DNA from: Torymus aiolomorphi
Taxonomy: Eukaryota > Arthropoda > Insecta > Hymenoptera > Torymidae
NCBI GenBank assembly: GCA_036365515.1
Contig: CM070873.1
Location: forward strand, 44,693,157-44,757,156
Direction of reading: 5' to 3'
DNA: 64,000 bases
Shown: one piece after another, positions 11,564-23,535 of the stretch
How positions within the stretch are numbered: the stretch's first letter is position 1
Layout of the letters: each line of letters begins with the position of its first letter
Notes under the pieces: generated by a model
Databases searched by the model: none
Seen by the model: only the letters and a program-made list of their open reading frames with translations
Told to the model about the DNA's origin: nothing
Made by a program: the position numbers and the translations under genes

Positions 11564-13734
11564 AAAAAAAACAAAGGTGTATGTGCTGTACAATATAGCG
11601 CAAGTGCAGTGCAGGCAGCTGTGGGCTACGGCTCGGGCTAGATGTATATATAGAGAGGTGTAACAAAGAGAAATACGGATAAAGAGCGAAAAAAAGATAG
11701 AGAGAGAGAGAATACGGACCGGGTCGCCTGTCCGGCTATACAGATGTATATATACACTCGCGAGGAGCGTATTTTTTAAAAGACGCGCTATAATTCAACG
11801 ACCAGGATTTCGCGAGCGCTGTATATAACAGCTGCGCTCCGTTTGTTTCCTTTTGCCGCGCGGAACAAACGACCGTGTCTCTTTACTTTTGTTTATGGGA
11901 TGTATCTAGGTGTGGCAGTGCTCCCGGCGCGGGTCATCGATAACGCGGATCGAGATAGTGTGTCATTGAGCCAGAGACGTTGACAAGTGTCTATACGTTG
12001 GAATCGACAATTAGTAAGGGTTCGCTTCCTTGAATAAAAGGGAAGTTTAACCAAACGGAGCGGAAATGCATTCTCTCAAACGAATCTAGCGTTAAGTACT
12101 GTGTAAATAGCAGTTTTAATTTGCCCGCGGAGAATATAAGAAACGCCGAGCGAAGCGCGTTGAAGTGGAACGTGCAAAGATCAGGTCAGACGTGTGCACG
12201 TGTATAAAAGCTCCGTTTGATATGTGCCTGCGTGCGCTCGCATCAAATTATGAGCTTTAATTGCATTCGCAGCTAACAGCGCGCGAAGCGACCGCCTTTG
12301 GCTCCGCCGAATGAAACCTCGTTTCGTCGTTAAAAAAAACGGGGGTTTACTTTCGAAACGTTGACTCTGACACGTCGCGCGCGCGCGCGGAAAATAATCG
12401 ATTCCAACGGCAACGGCACGGGGCAAACAAACAAGACGGCCGTGTTAAGTGTACTTCGAGAGGGAGGAGAAGCACCTCCGTAAATATTTGACTCGTACCT
12501 CGCGCGCGAAAATCGAGTTGCCATTACGCGTCTGAGGTATATACAAGATATCGCGTATGTATATAATACAGCGCGCGGCATCGAATCACGAGCAAGCGAG
12601 CTTTCGCCACCGACGGTTATACAATGTGTTTTTCTTTTTTTTTTATATATCCTCGTTGAGATTGTACACGCTTTTCGCACCTCTTGACTCATTTTCGTCA
12701 GTTTTCTCTTTTTTCCTTTTTTCTTTGTTTCTTTTATTACTTTCCTCGTCTTGTCATTTGTTCTCCTTTCATCGCTAGACCACTAATGTTTGCATATGTA
12801 CATCATATGTCGAAGTCGTATCATCCATTATGACCTTGCGTCTCGTATTCTTTTGTACCTACGTGTGTGTAATCCTGGTGTCTTTGTCTTTGCATATAAA
12901 TATCGAAGTATTTATATATTTATAATATCATAGAATGGAGCAAGTATAAGAACGTGTACGGTTATTAAAGTATACACTTAGTTATATGTACAGAAAACGA
13001 CGATCGCCAACGTTTTTTTTTTTTATTTTCATCTAAACCAATCGTTATATAAAAAGCCTTAGTTTCAACGTTCAAGCAAATCGAGTTATTTCCAAAACTT
13101 TAAAATAAAAAAGGAAGCTTTACCGTTCGAGATCATCGTTTGTCCTCGGAAGATGAAAAAAGCCCTCGATATCAAAAGCATCTTTTCTCACCCACCCAAT
13201 GAAGACCACAAAACCCAAGCCTATCAACCGACCAACCGCGGCTTTTCTCATCTTCCGTTGCACCAAACCACAGGCGACGTACCACCACCTCCCACCCACA
13301 AATAACACACATCGATCTCCTCTCTCGCGCGCGCGAGAAATTCCACGCGCATAATAATCGCGCTCGTGCCGCCGAGGGAATCAACTCTCACTCCATTCCT
13401 CTCTCTCGGATTTTATTAGTTTCGGTCAAAGGGAGCGAGCGACCGAAGGAATCCCTTTGAGAAACGGAGATTCTGGCGGCTGACGGCCTCTTGGATTACT
13501 ACTCTTCGGGAATCTCGATTGCACGCGTCTCGGGCATTCCCTAGCAGCAGCAGAGGCCGAAAGGGAAGTGATGGGAAGCGAAGTAAGAGAGAGGGTACGA
13601 GCTTTGAAAGCGAGGAGTTGGAAGAGAAGAAATGGTTTAATATCGCGGACGATGGTATAGCTTGGATATATATATAGTTGAAAGGCTAGCAGTTGTATTC
13701 AAGAGTTTATGAGGTATGACTCTGGACGAGAGAG

Positions 13735-13879
<145 letters not shown>

Positions 13880-14762
13880 AGGACAAAGTGTGGCTAGTGA
13901 GACGTTCGTATTCAGACTTCATCCATTTTTTTTTCTTAATCTTTTCTCATGAGTGGTACATTAAATGTAAGGTAAATTGAAATGCAGAGAGATTAGGAAG
14001 AAGTCTGCAATAATTCCACTAGCCAAACTTCATCTAGATTCTTATTACACTAGCGGTAATTGAAAAACGATTCGTATTATTTAAAATTACAATTAAGTAC
14101 ACGGCATCCGAGTCGCATTGAACCATTGAAAACTTTATCGAGCACGAGCGCGATATCTATAGGTACGGAAAGCGACTCCACAATAGCCGACTACCTAACA
14201 CCATTAACAAGAAGAAAAAAAAACTTCAACATACAAACATATACTGAAAAGTACGTTATAAACTAAAGGCAATTAAATGTATAATCATCGCCTATACCAA
14301 TTACACATTTAATCATCTCTAGGCTTCAATATTGACACGAGGCATATAGTCACGTATTATATAATTGACTCTTGACAACAGGACAAAGCTCGCGCTAAGC
14401 ATACAATATATTATATTCCATATGAAAAATTTTACATATATAGAAATCTCACCTATATACAAAAGTATCCAAAACCTCTAATACAAAACTTTCAGTGTAT
14501 GTTTCTCCCCTCCCTTTCAAATAAAAAAAGATAGAACACGTATCAAAAAGAAGAAAGAAAAAACTCTAATGAAAAAAAAAAATAATAAGAACAGCCATGT
14601 ATGACAAACTAGCCCATCGTGGAATCAACGAGTATTAACAGTCTATATAGTGTCGGACATATCCATCATGTACGTTATGTATCATAGAGAACAGAGAGAT
14701 AGAGACACACGGAAGAGCAGCTCTATTGGATAATAATGGAATCGCGCGAAATAGCGCTAGCT

Positions 14763-14959
14763 TTAGTGGGCCGAGGTGTCGAGGACGACCTCGGGGTGCT
14801 GGTAGACGGAGTACCTTGCCGGCAGCACGATGGCCTCGAGCTCGGCCCCTAGGTGGCGACGTATCATGTGCTTCGCTGGTGGTATGCCCAGGGCGGTGGC
14901 CATCGTGTCGCCCGTGAACGACGGCTCTAGGACCACCAGGGCGCCGTGCACACCCGAAT
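14763..14959 (-). CDS. Kazn: kazrin exon 11, end of SAM3 and short-form stop
   Basis: Acceptor TTTTCTCATCCACAG|ATTCGG. 197 nt to the stop TAA at 14765-14763. It encodes DSGVHGALVVLEPSF, TGDTMATALGIPPAKHMIRR and HLGAELEAIVLPA, completing SAM3. Then comes a short tail RYSVYQHPEVVLDTSAH (17 residues including the split Arg). This gives the short isoform of about 1018 residues. Inside the exon, CCGGCAAG|GTACTCC after 14815 is a possible splice donor. It removes the tail and leads to the long form in the correct phase. The short form must be polyadenylated in the intron; a minus-strand ATTAAA near 14305-14310 is only a candidate signal. Confidence 0.93.
14815..14959 (-). CDS. Kazn: kazrin exon 11, long-form version (alternative donor)
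   Basis: Same acceptor as the short version, but ending at the internal donor GCAAG|GTACTCC (145 nt, phase 2 out). The split codon AG-A with the next exon gives Arg, so the protein reads EAIVLPA-R-SQLEVVPRNG. Vertebrate kazrin also changes C-terminus at the same point just after SAM3 (long-tailed isoform E), which supports the choice. No transcript evidence is available here; the argument rests on phase, GC content and domain position. Confidence 0.72.
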
Positions 14960-15358
14960 CTGTGGATGAGAAAATATCGACGGGGGAAGGTGGTTGATGA
15001 TTAGATTATTCTTCTATTGTGATGTTTTAAGTATGATGCCAAATAGAATGTTAAGTAGCGATTTAAAAAAAGAAATTTAACTGTATTTTTGGCTCGATTT
15101 AGCTGAAAGCGAGGTTGAATGCTCTTGTCATTTTTATATCTGTAGATCAAAATCTTCGAAATTTCGTTAATTTTCAACGTTACGTTCATTACATACTTTT
15201 ATTACTGAAATACTTCCATCGCTAAGGTACGATAATAATGAATTTTAAATAACGGATTTAAATCACATTTCTAAAATAAATCATTTTTATTAGATTTCTT
15301 CCCGCGACGTTTCAGGAATATCGGAAGAGAACGGACCGAACATTGGCGGAAACCTTAC

Positions 15359-15482
15359 CTTTCAAATTGTCAGCGTATTCGCCGAGATCGATATTCCTTG
15401 CCCACCTAATAAACCTCTGGTTGGTCCAGACCAGTGGATCCGCGTCTACGTTTTCGCAATTGTGTCTCCTGACCGCAAGGGC
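15359..15482 (-). CDS. Kazn: kazrin exon 10, first half of SAM3
   Basis: Acceptor CTCGAAATAG|GCCCTTG (weak pyrimidine tract); donor TTTGAAAG|GTAAGG. 124 nt, phase 0 in and phase 1 out. It encodes ALAVRRHNCENVDADPLVWT and NQRFIRWARNIDLGEYADNL. The block DPLVWTNQR..W.R.IDL.EYADNL matches the vertebrate kazrin third SAM almost position for position. The exon is too short to give a long open frame of its own, so it is easily missed. Confidence 0.94.
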
Positions 15483-15740
15483 CTATTTCGAGGTAAATCG
15501 ATTCGAGTTAATAAAATAGTTCTATGCGATTTTAAGATTAGAGCAAAAGCCATTTCTAAAATGCACTCTAAATATAAAACATTAAAATCCATTTGAATTG
15601 AATCTTTCAAAGCTTCAACTTTACTAAACACTTTCCACCATCATCTCGTCAAATATTAAAACTTGATAATATCCTGTGCATACCATTACCCTTATCTCTA
15701 CAAAGTTGAGATAAAATCTAACAACGATATAAATGCATAC

Positions 15741-16088
15741 CTGTCTGTCGTAATTCAGCATCCTGAGCAGATTGATCCCGTGGACGATGCTGGCCTGATG
15801 GAACTTCCTGGTGACGCCGAGGAGCTTCTCGAGCTCCTTCTTGCTGAGGTGGTCGAGCATGCGCGCGTCGACCAGATTCGTGGCGAAGCTCTCGGCGTAC
15901 TGGGCGAGGCCGAGGTCTGGCAGCCACTCGCTGCTGACCCAGGTGTGGCCGAGCTGGGCGATGCAGGGATAGCGCACCAGATTCGGATGGCGATGCTCCT
16001 CGATGGCCAGCCGCAGCTTCTTGCGGTGCAGCGGATGCGTCACGCCCAGGCCGGCCTCCAGCTCTGCGTCGCTTAGCTCTAGCAGCAC
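15741..16088 (-). CDS. Kazn: kazrin exon 9, rest of SAM1 and all of SAM2
   Basis: Acceptor ATGTGTGCACAG|GTGCTGC; donor GACAGACAG|GTATGC. 348 nt (116 codons), phase 0 on both sides. SAM1 continues with VLLELSDAELEAGLGV and HPLHRKKLRLAIEEH. SAM2 spans about residues 844-908: HTWVSSEWLPDLGLAQY, then FATNLVDARMLDHLSKKELE, then GVTRKFHQASIVHGINLL and LNYDRQ. SAM domains are small helical bundles used for homo- and hetero-oligomerisation. This exon gives the clearest family match in the window. The open frame on the opposite strand is its shadow. Confidence 0.97.
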
Positions 16089-17365
16089 CTGTGCACACAT
16101 ACGATGGTGAGTGGTGGTCGCTGCGTGTATGTAGTTGTTTGATGGCGGGATACAAAGGATTGTGTGATAGAGGGTGTAGGGAGATACAATTACAATATTT
16201 GCGTACGTGCGATATTTGTAATAGAGGGGCCATTAGAATATGAAAAAATATTTTGTAAAGAAACCCTTTGTAAAGAATGAATCTTTCTATTTTCTTTTTC
16301 GGATTTTTTTTATCGCATTTTTAAACGCTTCGGTTATTTATATATTTAGAGAAGAGTATTGTTTAATAGATACTGTGCAATCTAGTAAATTTCCTCGAAA
16401 CTCCTTAAACCAAAAACTTTCCTTTAAGGAACAGTCAATACGATTCTCAATTTGCTACGGTAAATATTTATCCGACCGTGAATCTTCATTCCGTACCGAC
16501 GCCGTAATTTTCTTTTTTAGAAATACAAATAGAAAAAGTAATTTATAAAGCAATTTACAAAACCCAATACCAATTCTCTGGAAATTCATTTTCTAAATGC
16601 GCTCTAATCATTTGCTCACAGAAACATTTTAGTGCTCTCACAATCAGTAGATTCAATTTTTGTTAAATAAACCTTTTTATTGAAATGATTGGAAGGTGAA
16701 CGTTTTGAAATATCCGTTAGAAAGAACCCCTCATTACATTTACATTTACCTCACTACAAATTCATTCGATCATTAGATTTTTAATATTTATTTAATGTGA
16801 GATACGCTCAATGTTGGTACCACCAGAATTCTCCCTTCCGCAAATATAAGATCTTATTATTTTCAAAGTAACGCTTCTTGCCAAGCATAAAATTAAATAA
16901 CATTCTTCAGGTGCCGACACTAAAAAAGTGTAATTTTTAACAAAAATATTAATTCGTTATTTTGTAAATGTATTTAGAAAACCCTAGTTTTTAAATAAAG
17001 TATTTTTATCATTTATATATCCTACTTTTTATGAACGACCAGCGATTTTACCAAAATAACAATTTCAATAATTTTTAGTTCTATATTAACATTATATATT
17101 ATTTATAAAAATCCATGACCTACGTATGGATCATATGGCTCCTGGAGAAAGAAATCCGTGACCCATACATGGATCATGTAGCACTCAAAATGTTAAATTG
17201 AAGTTGTACAATTACAGATGTATTCTGTAGAAGGAAGCTACTGATGAGGAGGTAACCACAATAATAAAATAAAAATTTATCTATTAACTGAAACCAAATA
17301 TTTTAACTGAATTACTGTAATCAACACAAAATATTGTTAAATTGTGAATATAATTTTTGTTATAG

Positions 17366-17708
17366 TGCGATAACGTACGTCCAGGACATTCAGATGGAAA
17401 TCATCTCAATCTAGGAGAATTCTGTAAGGTAAGAATAACGTACTATATATATCGATGTTATAAAGAATAAAAATCTTTATAATATCGCAAAATATATAAG
17501 CTATCCTTGTTATATTTGAATCCTATGAGTGCAGTGCTATAAAAATTGGTAGCGAATTCATTTATATCACATAATCTGCAAATAAATTTCTTTTTAGCTT
17601 ATTCAAGAATGTTTCAACACCGGAAATGTACACGATTCAAATTTTGATAGCATAATAATGTACGGCGCTCCTCGAATATTCTTTTGGGACGTATCTGAAT
17701 TGGAATGA
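17366..17708 (+). other. possible nested plus-strand gene fragment, two exons
   Basis: Exon a is 17366-17428 (acceptor TTTTTGTTATAG|, donor TGTAAG|GTAAGA), 63 nt, open: CDNVRPGHSDGNHLNLGEFC plus K. Exon b is 17598-17708 (acceptor TTTCTTTTTAG|), in the same phase: LIQECFNTGNVHDSNFDSI, then IMYGAPRIFFWDVSELE and TGA. An AATAAA follows at 17783-17788. Four consistent signals (two strong acceptors, a strong donor, a poly(A) signal) plus matching phase make this better than chance, but I do not recognise the protein. I also found no in-phase upstream exon; the exon-like 17218-17251 does not fit. It may be a gene remnant, a mobile-element fragment or coincidence. Confidence 0.3.
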
Positions 17709-18250
17709 GGTATCATGGTATACGATATGTATAATACCATGCTTTATTTTTAACGCATTAAAAACTTTTTTACTATTTTAAAAATAAAGTGACAAGATTT
17801 TATTCATTCTTAATACCTTTTCTCAACAATGTACTACCGTTTCGTGTTCTATGGTCAACTTTTAAAAGAAATTATAAGTACGTAAAACTTAATATTTTCA
17901 TGTTTTTGATTTTTGTAGCCAACAATAACATATACGTATATAATATGCTTGAATTGTGAGAGTATAATTCATATTGATTTTGTCGAATGAGGTAAATTAG
18001 TAATCGATCTTGCCCCTTTATAAAACCTGTATAAAAAACTATTGACATGTCACATCAAATGATATGCACTAAGTAAACTATTTCAACATACCAGAAAGTG
18101 AATATCACTCTAAATGTGAATATCAGTGTTAATTTAATAAATAATCGAAAACAGCCAATTTTTCAAACTTGGCATTATGTATATTTTTAGCTGAAAGCTC
18201 ATTATCATGGTTTTAATAGTGTCTTTATATAACATAAGGAGCTACCTCTG

Positions 18251-18406
18251 CTGGAAATCGTCCATTTTTCACCCATTTGTAAAACGATTTTTTTCCCATT
18301 TTCTAGCCACTTTATGGCCAGTTGACCAAAATCGCTAGAAAATGACTAGAAAATGGGAGAAAAATTGTTTCACAAATGGGAGAAAAATGGACAATTTCTA
18401 CCAAGG
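18251..18406. mobile_element. foldback element, ~155 bp
   Basis: Inverted arms: CTGGAAATCGTCCATTTTTC with CACCCATTTGTAAAACGA on the left, and TCACAAATGGGAGAAAAATG followed by GACAATTTCTACCA on the right. The inner arms share CCCATTTTCTAG / CTAGAAAATGGG. Non-coding MITE-like structure. Confidence 0.6.
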
Positions 18407-19394
18407 ACGTTGCAAAGTTTTATTGAAATCAGGGACCCCCCCTCTTACGTAAGTGTATAGCAAGTTACGAACAAAACATAATGTTATGAGAATAGACTGT
18501 TTCCGGTTTCATAGTAAAATATAAAAGAATAATTTATTAGAATGAAAAATATGAATTATTTTAATGTGCTAATACATCATTAAATGAAAAAGTGTACTTT
18601 ATTGGTAACAAATCTTTTCATATCAAAAAGGTAATTAATAGTTATATTAGTTTCTTTTTTTATTATTTTGACGTCACTTGAAAATACATTCGCGATGGCG
18701 TAATTGAAATATTGTACTTGGCAGTACCCGAGGTTGTACAAATACAGCTGTTTTTAACGATTCAATCTATCTTACATATTCTTCCTGTTTCTTGTTTTAC
18801 CTTTCCTTTATAAAAAATTCTCTTAATGCTGTCAAAATAAGAATGTTTACGAAATTATGAGATGTGTATTCACGTATTTTTTATCGTTGCTTTAATAAGA
18901 TCAAGTATTTTCTGTCAGAATCTAAATAAAAAAATAAAAAATAATTCATTCTTTCCTGTTGTATACATTATTGTTCTAAAATTTGATGCTTAAAAATGAT
19001 AAATGTACATTTGGCCCAATTCTACTCACTCATGAATAACGTGCTGAATAAATACCCAACAATGGTTTTTACATTCAAAAAGATGTTACATGACGACGTC
19101 TGTTTTACAACTATAGAAAAATGAATGCCGCGCGCTTTTCGCAGAGCTGTTCATTGTCTGCGGCTTTTACCAACGTATTTCCTAGTAAACTAAAAACATC
19201 ATCTACTTCTAATCTAAAACTGATCTCTCAAAATAGTTTGTGACGATTCACATGCCAAATTTGACCTCCATATTATCAATAAAAATCTACTCTTCCATTG
19301 CATTAACCACCAATCTTCTGCTGATTCAAACATTTGAACCCCGTTCAACACTCCATACACTCAACAACCCACGAAAACCATGACCAAAACTCAC

Positions 19395-19662
19395 CTTCCC
19401 GGACTTGATGTTCTCGGCACACCTGGGCCCGTACTGCGGCATGCCGAGTGCAACCTCGAGCCAGGCGAGTACGGTCGGGGCCCTCCACCGCTCCATCGGC
19501 ACGCTGGCGGCCTCCCTGAGCAGCCTGAGCTTTTCGGCGTAGCCTTCCTCGGTGAGTGGCGAGGACCAGGAGCGATAGGGATCGAAGGCGTCCGCTTCGC
19601 CACCGCCCAAAGAGCCGCCGGAACCGCTCGTCGCCTTCCGGTGCCGCGAGCGCGCGAACACT
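19395..19662 (-). CDS. Kazn: kazrin exon 8, basic block and start of SAM1
   Basis: Acceptor CCGATACACAG|AGTGTTC; donor GGGAAG|GTGAGTT. 268 nt, phase 2 in and phase 0 out. The split codon AG-A gives Arg, and the exon reads RVFARSRHRKATSGSG, the conserved basic segment (a nuclear-localisation-like patch in vertebrate kazrin). After a Gly/Ser linker and a helical segment (EEGYAEKLRLLREAASV), SAM1 begins at about residue 763 with MERWRAPTVLAWLEVALG and runs to CAENIKSGK at the donor. Confidence 0.95.
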
Positions 19663-20746
19663 CTGTGTATCGGGGAAGGGGGACATACAGACGTGTACGG
19701 TTGGATGTAGAACGATATACAAAGAGGCTATTGTCGAGACGCGACTCGTCTCGCCGGAGACGAGTTTGTCGGGGGGATGATGGGTGGGTGGGGAGATGCA
19801 GGCAGAGAGAAAGAGAGAGTGAGAGGAGGTGGAGGAAGGGTGGTAGTTTTATCGGAGCTTTGTGCTAAGGGTGAAAGGGTGGAGGAAGGATGGGGAGAGA
19901 TTTATTTTGAGGAAATTTCAGGGCAGGGGGTGCATTGTTCGGTGAGGTGAGGACCCATAAGTTCAGGAGTTTTTGGGGAGTCGAGGGAAAGGTCGATGGA
20001 TCGTGAAGCTGCTGCGTGTTGTAATTTTATTGAATGTGAAATTGAATGATTTGTGAAAGGTGACTGATTTTTTTTGAAGAAAAAAAAAACTTACGAAATT
20101 CATGTATAGATACAAATTTTAAACTACTTTGAATCTGGACTTTCTGTATTGTATTCGAAAATATAAATCAATCTAAATCAGAAAAGAAATTACTTTAACA
20201 TTTTTCAAATCCTTAAAAGAAGATTTTGTCTTAACCTTTCACCATCATTTTCTTTCACATACATCTTAAATACGTTTTATCAAGCCGGATGACATTATAT
20301 TAGCTGAAGCACTTCCATACACAAATGTTATTTTTTAAACATTTATAAAGAATATTACAATATTAAAACCGTATTAGAACAATATGGAAACATTATTGGA
20401 GCACTATTGAAACCATATTGCAATAATATGGTTACAATATTATGTATAGAAATTAAATAGAAAAAGTCTAAGGGCCTGTGTCAATATCTCGTAATATTTA
20501 AGTATATACAATCTTCTATACTTGCCTTCGGAGCGCTTCCGCGCTCCTTGAAATATTGAAACCGTATTGCAATAATATGGTTACAATATTATGTATAGAA
20601 ATTAAATAGAGAAAATCTAAGGGCCTGTGTCAATATCTTGTATTTTGTTAAATTCTGCAGCAGTATCGTAAAAATAACATTATCCAAATATCGAGTAAAG
20701 GCCGCGTGCAACATACAAAATAATTACCGTTTAACTCAAAACCTAC
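19663..20746 (-). other. Kazn: kazrin intron between exons 7 and 8
   Basis: About 1.1 kb. The part next to exon 8 (19680-19960) is G-rich on the plus strand. It contains a direct repeat (20406-20493 and 20555-20642) separated by a GC hairpin (GGAGCGC..GCGCTCC at about 20530-20549). No coding sequence. Confidence 0.7.
20406..20642. repeat. 88-bp direct repeat, two copies
   Basis: Copies at 20406-20493 and 20555-20642 differ at only a few positions. Each includes ATTGCAATAATATGGTTACA and AAGGGCCTGTGTCAATATCT. The 61-base spacer includes a hairpin, GGAGCGCTTCCGCGCTCC. It may be a tandemly duplicated end of a mobile element. Confidence 0.75.
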
Positions 20747-20963
20747 CTTGATATAGATCCCCAGGTGCCGCCACGTGTAGCCGATGACCTCGAGTGCACG
20801 GTCTGTGGAATGCAGGGCGGTGCGGGCTTACAGCCGCGCTTCGGCTCCGCATCCAGGGGACTCGAGAGCTGCTCGACCGAGCGCGACAGCGACGAGTTGT
20901 CCATAGACCTGGAGAAGGCGTTCAGCGGCGACAGCGTGGGGCTGCAATCCTTCGGCGTCGTTG
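20747..20963 (-). CDS. Kazn: kazrin exon 7, linker to the SISR block
   Basis: Acceptor ACGAATTTTTCAG|CAACGACG; donor TATCAAG|GTAGGTT. 217 nt, phase 1 in and phase 2 out. It starts STTPKDCSPTLSPLNAFSR, is Ser/Pro-rich (NSSLSRSVEQLSSPLDAEPK), and ends GGTWGSISR. GSISR matches the vertebrate kazrin GSISRVFARGK block, whose second half is at the start of exon 8, confirming this junction. It lies at about residues 635-707. Confidence 0.92.
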
Positions 20964-23535
20964 CTGAAAAATTCGTTTGGCCATTGCTTAGCTGAGTATT
21001 GTCGTTGTGAGGATACAATAAATCGTGAAGTCGTGTATCGTTGAATCAATGATGCGTAGTCATTGTTAAAGAGCGCGCGGTTTCCTCCGCGTTGCGTATT
21101 TAGAGTATAGGGAAGTTTCATTTGGGAAATGAACGGGCATGCTCATGCATACGTACACTTGGTTGTGGGTGACAGAGGTACTTACAATATATACGCATAT
21201 ATTATAGGGGCATTCATTTCGGAAGCGAGAACATCGACGAGCATGTATATGCGATGGGAAGGAAGAGATAAAATTGGTATAAGGTAATTCATTTTCGGTC
21301 ATTAAGATATAATAATTTTAAGTATATAAGTAAGTTTCCTTGAAAACCAACTACTACGCTTTCATCAAACTCGAAGCCCTTAGTTCAATCCCGTAATGAA
21401 TCACCCATTAACCCATACTTTTTAATTTTCAAGCCGCCTTACTCGCCCCCATCGAAAACTCAATCATGAAAAACGACCCTCACGCCGTCCATTAAAAACC
21501 CCTCCGTTTCTCTTCTTCTTGCTTCGCTCTCCCTTATAGGAATATCATTCAATTAACCATAACGCGCGCGCGAGTGCTTTGGAAGCTTCGGGGACGCCGG
21601 AGAGTCGGAAATGGAAGAGGAAATAAAGCTGTTGCTGCTGCTTCTGCTGCCGACGACGACGACGACGTTGGTATATAATAACACGTACACAGAGACGACA
21701 GAGACAGATAGACAGAGAGTGAGACAGCGTCGCGCGCGTGCACGCGTTTATATAGGTATAGAGAAGAATGGGCGTGTGCACACGCGCGATGAAGACTTAC
21801 ATTGGTACATGTGGGGTGGCGCTACGGAGGAAACCAAGGAGATGCTGTCCATGTCGAGGCCGCTCCCCTCGAGCAATATCGTCGGCGTGCCTGTGGCGGG
21901 GTGTAAGAATTTTGATTTTGCTTGGCCAATTGTTAGATTTTGTTTGAACAATTTTGTTCTCATTGTTCTTTTGTTCGTATAATACTTATACTCCATGAGA
22001 AAATCTGTGCGTGCGTGCGTGAATGTGATGGATTTGTGCGTCGCGGTAACTTTAAAGAATCAATTACGATCTTGTAATTACGACGAACGCGAGTGTATAA
22101 ATAATAAAAACGTTGAAACATTTCAAGTATTCGCGCAATTTCCCGCGAGAATCTTGCGAAAAATTAATTACTTTCCGTGCTTCAAAAGTCACCCATACTA
22201 CCATTTCTTACCTACCCCAATTTTCTTCGACGCTGTTAATTTTCCCTTGAATTGCAAACTTCAATACAACGTCATTAAAAAGGCCGTGAGACTACACGAA
22301 AGCAATTTAGATCTTAATATACCGCATCGTTGTATCGCAAATTATCGGGCGAAACGAGCAAAACAATCTGCAAGTTCCCCTTATTGCTTTAGTTTTTCGC
22401 CGCTGCGCTATATACGTTATAGCATTACGTGGCAGCGCACGTTCTTCACGCCGTCCCTCCTCAGCAATCGAGTCGCTCGCTCTGGTTCGATCGAACAAAG
22501 TCGGCTTACTGCAGTTGTGTTTTATTTGTCTCCCTCCCTCTCTGCTTGCTTACAGGGTGTCTTTGTGCTGTCGGCGCTGCGCTCCCGTGTAAAATAAGAC
22601 TATTCTAGTTCAGCAGATTAGTTGGTCGCGTGGACGTGGGTGTCTATGTGCGTAAAGTGAATTTAACTGCACGTGGTACTAACATGCACTGTTGTTGTGG
22701 ATACACAGAGTCTTGTTTAGAAGGAAAACATTTGCTTGTGTATAGAAGGGTGTGTGTTGTGTGTTAATTGGCAAAATGCTGCTAATCTATCGAGAATGTA
22801 TACATACATAGACATCTAGATGTATATGCAAATATGCAAATATATACATCGTAAGAGAAACGTGTGTTGCAGAAGTGGTGAAGTTATCAGGATATAATCT
22901 ATATTAATAAAATATATCGTGCGCATGTGCAGAAGAGAAATTTATAATGCGTCCTCACTCGCTTTTCATATCACCAAAGTAATTCTCATCTTATAAATCA
23001 CGTTATCTGCAATACTTAATCTTCTAACTGAAACCATATTATCAGCATTTGAGCACGCGCCTAGAGCGTATTACCCCTTAGCTACCGAGGTGATATCTTA
23101 CATGCGCCACCTGATATCAAAGTCGTTATAACTTTATGAGCATTACATTATATTACGCGCACGGTTTCAAAATGAACTTACAAACTGCTAATGAAATCAT
23201 GTAAAATCTCGTTATATCATCGAAGTTCGCGTTTCGACAAGTAATTACTTTTCCCAGGTCGACGACGATTTTCGAAATATGTCGTCCGTACATTATTTTC
23301 ACATCGAATTTAAAACACGAATTATACATATTAATCCATGTATATAAATTCAGCGCATCCTTTATCCACCAACAAAACCCCAAATACCGAATAATGAAAA
23401 AATAACAACCCCAAATACCGAATAATGAAAAAATATCAACGACGACGAAATTCGAGTAAATTAATAAATTAAATTCGAATGATTGGCATGAACAAACAGC
23501 GGCATAAAACCCAACCAACCAAGCCCCCAACTTAC
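20964..23535 (-). other. Kazn: kazrin introns around exon 6
   Basis: Two introns, 20964-21800 and 21891-23535. They contain a CpG-rich patch near 21560-21790, a possible Helitron-type start TCTATATTAATAAAA at 22898, and a 33-bp tandem duplication of CCCCAAATACCGAATAATGA near 23376-23440. The plus-strand open frame across 21995-22597 shows no recognisable protein features. Confidence 0.6.
21801..21890 (-). CDS. Kazn: kazrin exon 6, small linker exon
   Basis: Acceptor CCCGCCACAG|GCACGCC; donor ACCAAT|GTAAGTC. 90 nt, phase 1 on both sides, so it could be skipped without a frameshift. It encodes GTPTILLEGSGLDMDSISL and then VSSVAPPHMYQ, with no domain assigned. Its support is the good splice sites, matching phases and high GC in an AT-rich intron. 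It could be alternatively used. Confidence 0.82.

Larger units (their letters stand above)
16089..19394 (-). other. Kazn: kazrin intron between exons 8 and 9
   Basis: About 3.3 kb of AT-rich DNA. It holds a plus-strand two-exon coding-like fragment (17366-17708), a foldback at 18251-18406, and an imperfect direct repeat near 17111 and 17152 (TGACCTACGTATGGATCAT / TGACCCATACATGGATCAT). Nothing else was recognised. The introns of 258 and 399 nt on the SAM3 side (15483-15740, 14960-15358) hold nothing notable. Confidence 0.7.

Noticed and set aside
15663..16076. 137-codon open frame opposite exon 9
   Set aside because: Shadow of the SAM1/SAM2 exon; the minus-strand frame has the conserved domains and splice sites.
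15359..16088. Liprin-alpha/beta identity for the SAM cluster
   Set aside because: Liprins share the three-SAM layout, but the SISRVFAR block, the RDFIRNYEQ coiled coil and the SAM3 sequence match kazrin.
19380..19868. 162-codon plus-strand frame
   Set aside because: Antisense shadow of exon 8 running into G-rich intron; no recognisable protein features.
21995..22597. 200-codon plus-strand frame, the longest on the window
   Set aside because: No domain, signal peptide or codon-like pattern seen; it spans intron DNA and probably arises by chance.
22898..23130. Helitron start TCTATATTAATAAAA on the plus strand
   Set aside because: Start looks right, but no hairpin plus CTRR followed by T was found downstream, so no element is called.
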